A stretch of DNA of 64,000 nt from Labilithrix sp. Its GTDB lineage: Bacteria > Myxococcota_A > Polyangia > Polyangiales > Polyangiaceae. Positions 35,181 to 44,544 of this stretch are shown in pieces. The position numbers and the translations under genes are program-made. The DNA is taken from assembly GCA_019637155.1 (NCBI GenBank), contig JAHBWE010000014.1, positions 186,001 to 250,000 on the forward strand, read 5' to 3'. The notes beneath the pieces were generated by a model. That model was given only the letters and a program-made list of their open reading frames with translations. It did not search any database and had not been told where the DNA came from. How positions within the stretch are numbered: position 1 is the first letter of the stretch; each line of letters begins with the position of its first letter.

Positions 35181-35831
35181 ATGGCCGCTCGTCGACAGAC
35201 GCCACAGACGCCGCAGCTCCGAGGGGAGGCGGTGGTGAGGAACATCCTCGCCGCGGCGGTGGCGGAGCTCTCACAGAAGGGATTCGCCGCGCTCTCGATC
35301 GAGGAGGTGGCCGCGCGCGCCGCCGTCGCGAAGACGACGGTGTACCGCCGCTGGCCGACGAAGGGCGAGCTCGCGGTGGCGGCGATGAAGCACGTCGCCG
35401 GCGACATCATCCGCATCGAGGACACCGGCTCGCTCCGCGGCGACCTCATGTTCCTCCTCCGCTCGTTCCGTGACTTCGTCTCGTCGCCGCGCGGTCAGGG
35501 CCTGATGCGGATGATGGTCGTCGACGTCGCGAACGAGGAGATCAGCGAGTTCGCGCGCCGCGTCCGCGAGGAGAAATCCCACGAGCCGCACCAGATCGTC
35601 CATCGCGCGATCGCCCGCGGCGAGCTCCCGCGCGGGACCGATCCGACGCTGCTGTTCGAGGTCATCTTCGGAGCGGTGCAGCACAGCCTGTGCTTCATGC
35701 ACTCCCCGATCGACGACCGGCAGCTCGAGACGATCCTCGAGCTCGTGCTCACCGGCGCCGAGAACGGCGGCGCGATCCCGAAGCGCGCGCCCGCGAAGAG
35801 CGGCGCCCGTTCGCGCAGCACGCGACCTTGA
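35181..35831 (+). CDS. TetR/AcrR-family regulator
   Basis: A 216-residue regulator with an N-terminal helix-turn-helix (VRNILAAAVAELSQKGFAA, IEEVAARAAVAKTTVYRRW) and an all-helical ligand domain with a TetR_C-type pattern (LLFEVIFGAVQHSLCFM). The final 25 residues are a basic Pro/Ala/Ser tail. It follows the kinase by 51 bp; the target gene is not evident, since neighbours on both sides are unrelated. Confidence 0.85.
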   Translation: MAARRQTPQTPQLRGEAVVRNILAAAVAELSQKGFAALSIEEVAARAAVAKTTVYRRWPTKGELAVAAMKHVAGDIIRIEDTGSLRGDLMFLLRSFRDFVSSPRGQGLMRMMVVDVANEEISEFARRVREEKSHEPHQIVHRAIARGELPRGTDPTLLFEVIFGAVQHSLCFMHSPIDDRQLETILELVLTGAENGGAIPKRAPAKSGARSRSTRP

Positions 35832-35861
35832 GCTCCAACCGTGCTTGGATGCGCGGGTGCC

Positions 35862-36581
35862 ATGAGACGCTTCGAAGCAGCCGTCGTCCTCGTCGTCCTC
35901 GCCGGCTGCAAGCCGAAGCCACCGCCGGCCGAAGTCGACGCCGGCACGGTCGCGGTCGCGGTCGCGGGCTCGACGCTGATCGACGAATGCGAGTCGATGA
36001 AGCCGAGGGCGGCGGTCGCGTGCGACGACCTCGGCGATGCCTATGCGGAAGGAAAGGGCATGCCCGCCGACGCGGCCAAGGCCGTCGCCGCGTACCAGCG
36101 ATCTTGCGACAAGGGCTTCACGATCGGCTGCACGCACCTCGCGAAGCACTACCTCGAGGGGCGCGGCGTCGCGAAGGATCCGGCGAAGGCGGCCGAGCTC
36201 CTCGACGCGACGTGCAAGCGCGGGCTCGACATCGCCTGCGATCAGCTCGGCGAGCTGTACGACAAGCAGGTCCCCCCGGACGAGGCGAAGGGCGCGGAGG
36301 CGTTCCGGCGCGGCTGCGACCTCGGCTACGCGCGCGCGTGCCGCGAGCTCGGTCGTCACTACCGCGACGGCAGAGGCGTGCCGAAGGACATCAAGCTCGC
36401 TCTGCCGCTCTACGAGAAGGGTTGCATGGGCGGTGACGCAGTGACCTGCTACGACCTCGGCGAGATGTTCGCGGAGGGCATCGGCGTCCCGATCGACAAG
36501 GCGAAGGCGCGCGACTGGTACACGAAGGGCTGCGACGCGAAGTTCGAGCTCTCGTGCACGAAGGCGAAGGAGCTCCGCTAG
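35862..36581 (+). CDS. Sel1-repeat lipoprotein
   Basis: A 239-residue protein with a lipoprotein signal (VVLVVLAGCKPK) and about five Sel1-like repeats (LGDAYAEGKGMPADAAKAVAA, LAKHYLEGRGVAKDPAKAAEL, LGRHYRDGRGVPKDIKLALPL, LGEMFAEGIGVPIDKAKARDW), each with a conserved Cys in the adjoining helix (KRGLDIACDQLG). Sel1 repeats mediate protein contacts. The partner is unknown. The ATG at 35862 is the one that gives a proper signal peptide. Confidence 0.85.
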   Translation: MRRFEAAVVLVVLAGCKPKPPPAEVDAGTVAVAVAGSTLIDECESMKPRAAVACDDLGDAYAEGKGMPADAAKAVAAYQRSCDKGFTIGCTHLAKHYLEGRGVAKDPAKAAELLDATCKRGLDIACDQLGELYDKQVPPDEAKGAEAFRRGCDLGYARACRELGRHYRDGRGVPKDIKLALPLYEKGCMGGDAVTCYDLGEMFAEGIGVPIDKAKARDWYTKGCDAKFELSCTKAKELR

Positions 36582-36583
36582 CT

Positions 36584-37153
36584 TCAGCGCAGCGAGCGGA
36601 GGAGCTCCTCGGCGGCCTCGCGGTCGAGGCGGAGCGCGCGCTCGGCGGTGGAGAACGAGTAGCCCGCGCGCGCGAGGGCCCCGAGCCAGCGCTGCCGTTC
36701 GCGCGCGTCGATCTCCGCCGTCGCCTTGCGCGAGAAGGCGCCGATCCGCTTCTTGCGCAGGAGCGACGCCGCCGCCGCGAGCTCCGTCGCCGGATCCTGA
36801 TCGATCGACGCCCGCGCGAGCTCGCTCGCGATCCCGCGCTTCGCGAGGTCGAACGAGACCGCGCGGCGCGACTTGCCCTCGCGCGCGAGACGCTCCGCGC
36901 GGTGCTTCGCGTACGTCACGTCGTCGAGGAGCCCGCTCGCCTGGAGTCGCTCGATGACGGCCTCTGCCCGCTCGCGTGCGGTGTGGGCCCCGGCCTCGAT
37001 CGCCTCGGCGTCGACCTCCGCCTTGCGCGCGCGGCGCGCCCAGCCGTCGATGCGCCGCGCGAGCACGCGCCTCATCTCCGCGACCGAAGCGGGGCGGTTC
37101 GTGAGGTACGCGAGCGCCCACTCGTGCACCGCGGCTTGGGTCGGCGGCGTCAT
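36584..37153 (-). CDS. recX: RecX-family regulatory protein
   Basis: A 189-residue, all-helical RecX-like protein that would restrain RecA filaments. It has three helix repeats: EWALAYLTNRPASVAEMRRVLARRI, VIERLQASGLLDDVTYAKHRAERLAREGKSRRAVSFDLAKRGI and the C-terminal part. RecX usually sits next to recA; here it is coupled (ATGA, 37150-37153) to the propeller-like lipoprotein gene upstream, and recA is not in the window. The LLDDxxYAxxxxxxR core identifies the family. Confidence 0.8.
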   Translation of the reverse strand: MTPPTQAAVHEWALAYLTNRPASVAEMRRVLARRIDGWARRARKAEVDAEAIEAGAHTARERAEAVIERLQASGLLDDVTYAKHRAERLAREGKSRRAVSFDLAKRGIASELARASIDQDPATELAAAASLLRKKRIGAFSRKATAEIDARERQRWLGALARAGYSFSTAERALRLDREAAEELLRSLR

Positions 37154-39270
37154 CTGTGGACGAGCACTTCTTGCCGGCAATGATCGAACGGCCAGAGCTG
37201 AGCGCCGTCGTAGCAGTGGAGCTGCTTGCTCGCCGCCTCGACGTCGCCCGCGATCGTGACCTTGCCGTCCTGCGCGAGCTGGATCACGAAGTCGGGAGCG
37301 ACCTCGAGGATGGCGCGCGGGACGGACGCGGGATTCGTGACGAAGTCTCCGGGGAGAACGGCCGCTTCGTACCCCGAGCTCAGGACGAAGTCGTCGCCGG
37401 CGCTGACGATCGACCCCATGTGCCGACCCACCGGCGGCGCGCTGCGCTTGCCGACGAGGGAGAGGTCCTTCGGCGAGAGCTCGTAGATGAAGAGCCGCTG
37501 CTTCGCCTCGCACGACATGAAGACGCGTCCGCCGGCGCCGATCGCGCCGTAGATGCAGCTCGCCGGAATCCTGGCGTGGAGCGCGGGCTTCTTCGCGCGC
37601 CGGAGGTACACCTGCGTCTCGGTCATCGTGTTGTTGATCGAGATCGTGAGGATCGAGCCGTCGTCGCCGACGCTCACGAGCGATTCGTCGAGGCGATGGC
37701 TGTTCGGGAGATCGCTCGTCGTGCAGCCCTCCGCGCGGCAGATGCACACGACCTGCGCGGTGACGAAGTCCTTGGCGGACTTGTAGTCCGTGAAGGCTGC
37801 ATACGCGTCGTTGCGTCCGTGGCCGCTCCAGCCGGACTTCGAAGGCGCCTTCCCGCACCCGTCGGCCGAGAAGGGCTCGCCCGGGTCCGGCGCGCCGGCG
37901 GGAGCGCCGTCGAGCCGCGCGAGCAGCGTGCGCTGCTTGCGCTGCCGCAGCTCGAGCGCGCCGCGGTGATACGTCCACTCGGCGTCGAGCTGCTGCGTCT
38001 TCGGACGGCTCCAGTCGACGACGGCGTTTCCCTTGGGGTCACGAACGACGAGCCCATCGGAGAGCTTCAGCGAGTAGGCGTTGTCGGCGCGGAACGTCGG
38101 GAGGTCGCAGCGGTTGTCGCTCCGCGGCGTGCCTTCTTTCACGCACTGGATCGGATGTGTCCTCGACGCGTAGCCCTGGATCTCGTCGTAGCTCGCGGCG
38201 CGCACGACGCCCTGCTGCGGCAGCACGACGAACCTGGTGGCGCCGGAGCGGACCATGAAGTCGGCGGCGCCGCGCGGGACATGCACCTCCGGCGGGAAGA
38301 TGCCGGGGTTCGGGATCCGGAACTTGAGCTTCGTCGTCTTCTTCGACGCCAGGTCGGTGAGAAGAACGCCGTCGTCACACACGCCGATCACGCGCGCGCC
38401 CTCGGCGTCGGCCTCGCTGCCGAGCTTTCGCCCGGGGCTGCACGAAGCCCCGATGCTCGCCGTCTTCCCGCCCGGGACCTCCACGAGCTCGACCGTCTTC
38501 GACGCCGCGTAGAACGCGGTCGCGCCGTAGAAGCCGCGTGCGACGTAGTCGCCCGCCATCACCTCGCCGCCGCCGCTGCCCATCGGCGACATGCGGCCGT
38601 TGATGTCGAGGACGTAGAAGCCCTCCTTGAACGTGGACAGCGCCTTGCCGTCGACCGACGAGACCCCACCGCGACCGGCGACGTACTTACCGCTCGGATC
38701 GAAGACGACGTTCGCGCCGTCGATCGCGCCGAGGACGTTGCCGCTCGCGACGTCGTAGAACGTGGTCTCGTTCTTCCACGTCGCGCCCGTTCGCGTCACC
38801 GCGATCGTCGTCTGGTCCGGCGAGAAGCGGAGCGCGAGGATGTCGGTCGGCTTCGAGGGCGGCGGGAGCGTTCGCTTGCGCGCGGTGTCGTCGAGGATGT
38901 CGACGCTCGAGTCGTCGAGCGCGACGGCGACGAGGGGCGAGGCGGACGTCGCGGTGATGACCTCGTTCGTCGAGGCCGGGCCCGCGAGCGGCGTGATGCG
39001 GACGAGCTCCGGCTTCTCGGGCGTGAAGCGCCAGACCTCCGTGCGCGTCACGGCGACGATCCCGTTCGAGACCCACGCCGCGCCGATGAAGCCGCCCGGA
39101 CCTGTGAAGAGGACCGCGCGCGACGGAGCCGCCGTTGCCTTCGGCGCCTCGACCACCGGCGCGAGCGCGACCGGCGCCGGGGCCGGCGGCACCACGACGG
39201 GCGCCGGCCGATCCGGCGCGCCGCAATGAACGAGCGCTCCCGCGAGCGCGGCGAGGTAGAAGCGCGTCAT
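37150..39270 (-). CDS. Large beta-propeller-like lipoprotein
   Basis: A 706-residue protein with a lipoprotein signal (LAGALVHCGAP, Cys16) and a Pro/Ala linker. A long series of WD40/propeller-like blades follows (ALRFSPDQTTIAVTRT, TTFYDVASGNVLG, AGDYVARGFYG), with many cysteines in the second half (QVVCICRAEGCTT). The C-terminal part also reads as blade repeats (AGGRVFMSCEAKQRLFIYEL). Function unknown. It is followed by recX with overlapping ATGA, and the PrmA-like gene ends 22 bp upstream, so it may be the tail of the leftward T6SS transcript. Confidence 0.7.
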   Translation of the reverse strand: MTRFYLAALAGALVHCGAPDRPAPVVVPPAPAPVALAPVVEAPKATAAPSRAVLFTGPGGFIGAAWVSNGIVAVTRTEVWRFTPEKPELVRITPLAGPASTNEVITATSASPLVAVALDDSSVDILDDTARKRTLPPPSKPTDILALRFSPDQTTIAVTRTGATWKNETTFYDVASGNVLGAIDGANVVFDPSGKYVAGRGGVSSVDGKALSTFKEGFYVLDINGRMSPMGSGGGEVMAGDYVARGFYGATAFYAASKTVELVEVPGGKTASIGASCSPGRKLGSEADAEGARVIGVCDDGVLLTDLASKKTTKLKFRIPNPGIFPPEVHVPRGAADFMVRSGATRFVVLPQQGVVRAASYDEIQGYASRTHPIQCVKEGTPRSDNRCDLPTFRADNAYSLKLSDGLVVRDPKGNAVVDWSRPKTQQLDAEWTYHRGALELRQRKQRTLLARLDGAPAGAPDPGEPFSADGCGKAPSKSGWSGHGRNDAYAAFTDYKSAKDFVTAQVVCICRAEGCTTSDLPNSHRLDESLVSVGDDGSILTISINNTMTETQVYLRRAKKPALHARIPASCIYGAIGAGGRVFMSCEAKQRLFIYELSPKDLSLVGKRSAPPVGRHMGSIVSAGDDFVLSSGYEAAVLPGDFVTNPASVPRAILEVAPDFVIQLAQDGKVTIAGDVEAASKQLHCYDGAQLWPFDHCRQEVLVHR

Positions 39271-39292
39271 CGTCGCGCGAGCTTACAAGATA

Positions 39293-39847
39293 CTAGCGCC
39301 ACACGAGCGTGCGCCACGCGTCGCGTTCGAAGACGTCCGGCCGGCGGCCTTCGAGGAGGGGAGCGTAGCGCGCGATGACGGCGGGGACGTCGGTGGAGAC
39401 GAGCCCGGAGAGCACGAGCGATCCGTCGACGCGCGTAGCGATCGTGGGGGCGAGCTCGAGGAGCACGTCGCGAAGGATGTTCGCGATGACGACGTCGAAG
39501 CGGCCGTCGGGCGGCCACGTCGTCGCGAACGCGACGCGGTCCCGTACCCCGCTGCGCTCCGCGTTGTCCTTCGCGGCGGCGACGGCCTCGGGATCGATCT
39601 CCACGCCGACGGCCTCGCCGCCGAGCTTCGCCGCCGCGATCGAGAGGATGCCGGAGCCGCTGCCGACGTCGAGGAGGCGAAAAGGCCGTCGCGGCGCGTA
39701 TGCCCCGAGCGCCTGGAGGCACATCCGCGTCGTCTCGTGCCGTCCGTCGCCGAACGCGCGCGTCTTCGCGAGCACGATCGTGCGATCGTCCGTGGCGTGA
39801 TCGTCGCTGACGACACGGAAGCGCGGCGGGACCTCGATGACGGTCAT
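39293..39847 (-). CDS. Short PrmA-like SAM-dependent methyltransferase
   Basis: A 184-residue class I methyltransferase. The SAM motif [15 protein letters not shown] is followed by [17 protein letters not shown] and [14 protein letters not shown], resembling the ribosomal protein L11 methyltransferase PrmA, which has an NIL(A) motif at this point. PrmA is about 290 residues with an N-terminal L11-docking domain; here that domain is absent, so the target is probably different. Its ATG overlaps the tssG stop (ATGA at 39844-39847), so it is translated with the T6SS genes. What it methylates, if anything, is unknown. Confidence 0.72.
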   Translation of the reverse strand: MTVIEVPPRFRVVSDDHATDDRTIVLAKTRAFGDGRHETTRMCLQALGAYAPRRPFRLLDVGSGSGILSIAAAKLGGEAVGVEIDPEAVAAAKDNAERSGVRDRVAFATTWPPDGRFDVVIANILRDVLLELAPTIATRVDGSLVLSGLVSTDVPAVIARYAPLLEGRRPDVFERDAWRTLVWR

Positions 39848-40872
39848 CCGCCGGGACGCGCGGCCAAGAAGCGAGAACGAAGCTCGCCCGCGTCGCGGCG
39901 CGAGAGGCGTGTCGTGCGTCCGAGCTCGGCCTTGCGCTTCACGCCGAGCGCGAAGCGCGGCACGTGCTCTGCGGCGACGACGAGCTCGACCTCCGCCTCG
40001 AGGACTCCCCCGGACGCGTGGTCGAGGATCGCGAGGAGCGTCGGGTGCTTGGTCCCGCCGGGCGAGAGGTCGTCGGCCTGGTCCTCGGTCAGCGGGCCGA
40101 GGACGGCGCGGAAGCGGCCGGTGCGGTCTGGCACCGTGCGGCCGATCGCCATGTCGACGCCGAGCGTCGTGTTGCGAACGCCGAGCGTCACGCGCTGCTC
40201 TTCGCGCAGCTCCGTGCGCCGGAGGACGAAGCACTCGATGTCGAAGGGAACGCCCGGGAGGAGCTTCCCCGCGAGGAAGCGCGTCGACTCGACCGTGCGT
40301 GCGCGCACGCCGAGGACCGGCGCGAGGCCCAGGCGTACGAGCGGCGCGAGGCCGTTCTTCGGCGGAGTCGCTTGCGCGTCGACGCCGACGAACGCCGCGA
40401 CGCGCGAGGTGAACGCGTCCGATGCGTCGGAGCGATGTCCTGCGTGGAGGCGGTGCCGCTGCCAGGTCCGGAAGAACAGACCGAGGATGCGGTGATGGAA
40501 GATGTCGTAGAAGGCGCGTAGCCCGGGCGTGTCGCTCTGCTCGGACGCGAGCACGTCCTCCGTCATGTTCGTCGGCAGCGGTGAGACGACGCCGAAGAGG
40601 CCGAGGAACGTCGTCCGTATCGTCGTGAACGGCGGGTCCTGCGTCGGGAACGGCGGGCGAACGAAGCTGACGTCGCTCGTGTGGAACACGAGCTCGGGAT
40701 CGTGCTCGAAGCGGAGCGCCTCTTTCGCGGCCGGGCCCGCGTGACCGACGGGGACGGCGTCCGGGCGCATGCGCTCGACGAGATCGACCGCGTCGAAGAA
40801 CCCGAAGCTCTTCGCCTCGCGCTCGAGCAGGCGCCTCAGGTGAGCGTCGACGATCCGCTTCGCGCCGGCCAT
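39844..40872 (-). CDS. tssG: Type VI secretion baseplate protein TssG
   Basis: A 342-residue TssG (ImpH/VasB family), a baseplate wedge subunit that joins TssF, TssE and TssK. Recognised from [17 protein letters not shown]-like N-terminus, [58 protein letters not shown] and the C-terminal beta part. It begins inside the tssF end (37-bp overlap) and ends on the methyltransferase start. Length is normal for the family. Confidence 0.9.
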   Translation of the reverse strand: MAGAKRIVDAHLRRLLEREAKSFGFFDAVDLVERMRPDAVPVGHAGPAAKEALRFEHDPELVFHTSDVSFVRPPFPTQDPPFTTIRTTFLGLFGVVSPLPTNMTEDVLASEQSDTPGLRAFYDIFHHRILGLFFRTWQRHRLHAGHRSDASDAFTSRVAAFVGVDAQATPPKNGLAPLVRLGLAPVLGVRARTVESTRFLAGKLLPGVPFDIECFVLRRTELREEQRVTLGVRNTTLGVDMAIGRTVPDRTGRFRAVLGPLTEDQADDLSPGGTKHPTLLAILDHASGGVLEAEVELVVAAEHVPRFALGVKRKAELGRTTRLSRRDAGELRSRFLAARPGG

Positions 40873-42596
40873 GTGAACCGATGACGGGAGGGCGTGCCTT
40901 CGAGGCTCACCCGCGTGAACGAGTTGATGGAAACGTACGACGCGAAGAAGCGATCGAGCACGGCGCCGAAGAGGTACATGTCGCCGGCGCCCGTGAAACC
41001 GCTGTCGGCGACCTCGATGTCGATCGCCACGCCGCGGACGGGGACGCCGCGATGGAGCTGGTCGGCGGGCGAGACCTTCACGCGCTGGAGCGCGGCGAGG
41101 CGAAGCTCGTTCGAGCGCGCGGCCTGAGCGTCGACGCGCGCGTGGAAGTTGTAGACGTCGAGCGCTGCGCGCAGCACGTTCACGTCCGTGATCGCAGAGA
41201 GGTTCATCGCCGCGTGCGCGACGACGCGCCATTGCTGATCACGCCCGAAGGGCGGCGGCACGTACGCCGTCGGGGGCGCGAGGTTCCGGAACGTCGCGAC
41301 CGCCGGCGACGACGCGGTGGGGACGCAGATCTCTCCGGCGCGGATGGCGCGTGCGAGCGACCGGTTCGTGGCGAGGAGATCGATCGAGATCGCCTCTGCG
41401 TCGGGGAGCACGCCCGAGTCGCGCGCCGTCCCGAAGGAGATGACGGTGTCGGCGCCGCCGCCGACGACGCTGGGCCGGACGTGCGCAGCGTAGAACGCCT
41501 TCTGCGCGGCGCCGCCCAGGTAACTGAAGTCGTAGAACGAGGAGAGGACCGCCCGCGAGCCACCTTCCGCGATCGCCTCGACCTGCGTGATGGCGTAGAC
41601 CTCGGCGTGTCCGGGCGCGAAGCCCGCGGGGCGGACGAGGTACTCGTCCTTCGCGGGGCGGACCGCGAGCGGCTCCGCCGTGGCCGCGAAGACGTTCACG
41701 ATGGGGACGCAGTGAAGCGCGATCGCGTCGCGATCGACACGGACGTCGGCGGGCGGCGGCGAGTCGAGCCGGAGCACGATCGAGAATCGGTTCGCGGTCT
41801 TCGAGATCTCGCCGAGGCGCGCCAGCCCGACGACGTCGACGAAGGCGAACTTCGCGGGGAGCGCGTAGTACTCCTCGAGCAGGCGCGGCCCTGCGAACGC
41901 GGTCGTGGGCGCCGGCAGGAGCGCCTCGTTCGCCTCGAAGCCGACGCTGCGCACCGCGTTTCGACCGAGATCGACGTCGCGATCGCCGCTCGGCCCCGCC
42001 GCCCGGATGGCGGCCGACTCCACGCGCTCCTGGACCCAGGTGAGGAGGCTGAGGCTGCGCCTCGTCTCGCCGGCGAAGTGGAGGCGGACGCGGTCGGCGC
42101 CGAGCGGCGCGATGGGCATCGCGAGCGGCATCTTCAGGTCGATGCGGAGCTCGTATTTGCCGCCCGCGAGCGGCGTGGCGCGGACGTCGTCGATGACCCA
42201 CGGCATCAGCTCGCAGTCGGAGGTCGACCGGAAGGTGCACGGCGTCCCGTCGACCTTCACGCTCGCGAACTCGGTGCCCGCCGGGACCAGCATGCGCTCG
42301 CGCAGCACGGTCGGCAGCGGCGTCAGCTCGAGGATCGCGGCCGAAGGCATCGGCCGGACGACGTCGGGGAAGAGAAGCTGGGCGATGCCCTGGATCGCGT
42401 GCGGGAGCTCGTCGTCGAGCTTCTGCCGGACGCGGCCCGTGAGGAACGCGACGCCTTCGAGCAGGCGTTCGACGTCCGGATCGCCGCTGCGCTCGGCGAG
42501 CATGGGCGCGAGCGCAGGGTGTGCTGCCGCGAACTCGCGGCCGAGCTCGCGCAGGTACGCGAGCTCGTCTTGGTAGTAGTGATTGAAGTCGCTCAT
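40836..42596 (-). CDS. tssF: Type VI secretion baseplate protein TssF
   Basis: A 586-residue TssF (ImpG/VasA family). The N-terminus is typical: [61 protein letters not shown] and [12 protein letters not shown]. Family features continue through [15 protein letters not shown], ending in the [30 protein letters not shown] region. TssF makes the baseplate wedge with TssG. Only 1 nt separates its ATG from the TPR-gene stop, and tssG overlaps its end, so the block is translationally coupled. Confidence 0.95.
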   Translation of the reverse strand: MSDFNHYYQDELAYLRELGREFAAAHPALAPMLAERSGDPDVERLLEGVAFLTGRVRQKLDDELPHAIQGIAQLLFPDVVRPMPSAAILELTPLPTVLRERMLVPAGTEFASVKVDGTPCTFRSTSDCELMPWVIDDVRATPLAGGKYELRIDLKMPLAMPIAPLGADRVRLHFAGETRRSLSLLTWVQERVESAAIRAAGPSGDRDVDLGRNAVRSVGFEANEALLPAPTTAFAGPRLLEEYYALPAKFAFVDVVGLARLGEISKTANRFSIVLRLDSPPPADVRVDRDAIALHCVPIVNVFAATAEPLAVRPAKDEYLVRPAGFAPGHAEVYAITQVEAIAEGGSRAVLSSFYDFSYLGGAAQKAFYAAHVRPSVVGGGADTVISFGTARDSGVLPDAEAISIDLLATNRSLARAIRAGEICVPTASSPAVATFRNLAPPTAYVPPPFGRDQQWRVVAHAAMNLSAITDVNVLRAALDVYNFHARVDAQAARSNELRLAALQRVKVSPADQLHRGVPVRGVAIDIEVADSGFTGAGDMYLFGAVLDRFFASYVSINSFTRVSLEGTPSRHRFTWPARSGSSTLT

Positions 42597-42597
42597 G

Positions 42598-44091
42598 TCA
42601 GCGCGTCGAGCCGCTCGCTCGCTCTTCGATCGCGCGCACGGCACGCTTCGCGCGACGGCGCACCTCGACCGGGAGCGACTCGTCGGCGTTGATCGCGGAG
42701 AACGCGGCGCGGGTCTCCATCGTCTTGCCGAGGCCGCGCTGCGCCTCCGCCTCGTTCCAGCGAAGCTTCCAGTCCTTCTTCGACAGGTCGCCGAGTGAAG
42801 CGGCGTCCGTGAGGACGTCCTCGAACTTCCTCGCGTGGGAGAGCTGCGCCCAGTACTCGGCGCGGAGCTCGTCGTCCTCCGGGGCGAGCGCGACGGCCTT
42901 CGCGAAGACGCTCGCCGCCTCTTCATCCGCGCCGATCGACGCCTTCGCCCGAGCGAGCGAGCGGAGGGGGCCGGCCGCCTGCGGATGCGCCTCGGCGAAC
43001 CCCGTGAGCGCCGGGATCGCGTTCGAAACGGCCGTGATGTCCTTCGGATCGCGCGGCCAGAAGCGAAGGACGAGCGCGGTCTGGTCGTTCGGATCGAGCT
43101 CGAGCGCACGATCGAGCGCGGCGCGGCCCTCGTCGGCCTTGCCCTCCTCGAGGTGGCAGCAGGCGAGCTCGACGTGCGCCCACGCGGGCGCCGGCGTCTT
43201 CTGGAGCTCGGCTTCGATCGCGGTCCGCGCCTCGGCTTGCCGCTTCGTGTTCCGCAGCGCCGCGATGCGTCCCATGCGCGCGCGCTCGGACTCCGCGTCC
43301 GTTCCTTTCGCCGCGAGTGCGCGATCCGCCGCCGCGAGAGCGACGTCGAAGCGGCCCTCGGCCTCGTGGTACGCGAGCTGCTCGAGGAAGTAGGCGGCGG
43401 TGCGGCCCGGCGCGTCCCACGCCTCCTTCAATGCCTCGATCACGCTGTCGCTGCGCACGTACACCAGCGACTCCGCGTCGCGCGGATCCTCGTAGATCGA
43501 GACGAGGACGCCCATCTTCACGAGCGCATCCATCGCCGGCTTGCAGTCGGGCTTCGCCTCGAGCGCGAGCGACATCTCCTCCGCCGCGCTCTGCAGCGCG
43601 TTGAGCGAGATGTGGAGCTGGCCGACGGCGAGGTGGTAGTCGGCGTCGCCGCTGAAGGTCTCTCGGATCGACTGGAGCTGCTTCATCGCGCCGGCGTGAT
43701 CGCCGGTGTTCGCGAGCGCGTTGCCGAGGTTCATCTTCGCGGCGTGATCGTTCGGATCGACGGACGAGATCATGCGGAGCGTCGACATCGCCCGCTTGTA
43801 GTCGTTCGCGGCGAACGCCTGCTGCGCCTTGGCCCACAGCTCCTGCTTGCTGATGAACGCCTCGAGGCTCGCGAGCAGCGCCGCGTTCTCGGTCCGCCAC
43901 GCGGTGTCTTTCGGCGCGCTGCCGATGAACTGGCCGGACCACCGGCGCATCGCGTCGATGCCGAGACCGTCCGTGGCGAGGCCCTCGAACTCCTTGCGCG
44001 GGACGGGCACGCGCGTCGGTACCCCTTGCCGCTTCGCCAGCTTGTCATCGAGGTTGATCAACACCCACTCGCCCGCGTCAGCGTCACTCAT
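42598..44091 (-). CDS. T6SS-associated TPR-repeat protein
   Basis: A 497-residue protein with at least seven TPR-like helix pairs (AQQAFAANDYKRAMSTLRMI, AKMNLGNALANTGDHAGAMKQL, LAVGQLHISLNALQSAAEEMSLAL, AHVELACCHLEEGKADEGRAALDRAL) and an N-terminal segment (GEWVLINLDDKLAKRQG) not found in ordinary TPR proteins. It opens the leftward tssF-tssG operon. Position suggests a scaffold or chaperone for the baseplate, which is inference. No membrane or signal segment. The ATG is 24 bp from the divergent gene start. Confidence 0.75.
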   Translation of the reverse strand: MSDADAGEWVLINLDDKLAKRQGVPTRVPVPRKEFEGLATDGLGIDAMRRWSGQFIGSAPKDTAWRTENAALLASLEAFISKQELWAKAQQAFAANDYKRAMSTLRMISSVDPNDHAAKMNLGNALANTGDHAGAMKQLQSIRETFSGDADYHLAVGQLHISLNALQSAAEEMSLALEAKPDCKPAMDALVKMGVLVSIYEDPRDAESLVYVRSDSVIEALKEAWDAPGRTAAYFLEQLAYHEAEGRFDVALAAADRALAAKGTDAESERARMGRIAALRNTKRQAEARTAIEAELQKTPAPAWAHVELACCHLEEGKADEGRAALDRALELDPNDQTALVLRFWPRDPKDITAVSNAIPALTGFAEAHPQAAGPLRSLARAKASIGADEEAASVFAKAVALAPEDDELRAEYWAQLSHARKFEDVLTDAASLGDLSKKDWKLRWNEAEAQRGLGKTMETRAAFSAINADESLPVEVRRRAKRAVRAIEERASGSTR

Positions 44092-44115
44092 GGCGACGAT
44101 GCTAACCTGAGCCCG
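44092..44115. promoter_or_regulatory. 24-bp divergent gap between two T6SS operons
   Basis: Only 24 bp separate the leftward ATG (44091) and the rightward ATG (44116). No full promoter fits inside, so the control regions must overlap the first codons of both genes, or lie further inside them, or one mRNA must be leaderless. No repeat or palindrome is visible in the 24 bp. Confidence 0.6.
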
Positions 44116-44529
44116 ATGACCCCGCCGCACGGGATCGACCTCACCGCCTACGCTGCCGTCTCCGCCGATCTCGCCGAGGGCGACCGCACGTTCTCCGAGG
44201 TCCTCGCCGCGAGAGACCTCACGGATGCGCAGTGGATGGACGCGACGCTCTACTGGGGCCAGCGCATGGGCGAGCACGCGATCGCGTTCTCGGACGCCTT
44301 CGCGCAGGCCCAGGACGCGAAGCGCCCGCTCGTCTCGCTATCCGTTGCGGAATGGTTCGCGCTCGAGCGCGCGATCGATACGCGGGGACTGCCGAAGGCG
44401 CTCCGGGAGCGTTCGCTCGGCCTCGCCGACTACAGCCGTTTGATCCGGCACTGGGCGAAGAAGATCGCGACGGACTCGAACGTGCAGCGAGAGCTGGCTG
44501 ACCTAGGCAGCCGGGACGGGGGCGTGTAG
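44116..44529 (+). CDS. Conserved-looking T6SS-cluster protein of unknown function
   Basis: A 137-residue helical protein: DLTAYAAVSADLAEGDRTFSEVLAARDLTDAQWMDATLYWGQRMG, then SLSVAEWFALERAIDTRG and a basic C-terminus. No signal, membrane segment or known motif. It is the first gene of the rightward tssABC operon, 15 bp before tssA, so a role in early assembly or regulation is plausible but unproven. Confidence 0.65.
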   Translation: MTPPHGIDLTAYAAVSADLAEGDRTFSEVLAARDLTDAQWMDATLYWGQRMGEHAIAFSDAFAQAQDAKRPLVSLSVAEWFALERAIDTRGLPKALRERSLGLADYSRLIRHWAKKIATDSNVQRELADLGSRDGGV

Positions 44530-44544
44530 CGTCGTCTGCCCTGG

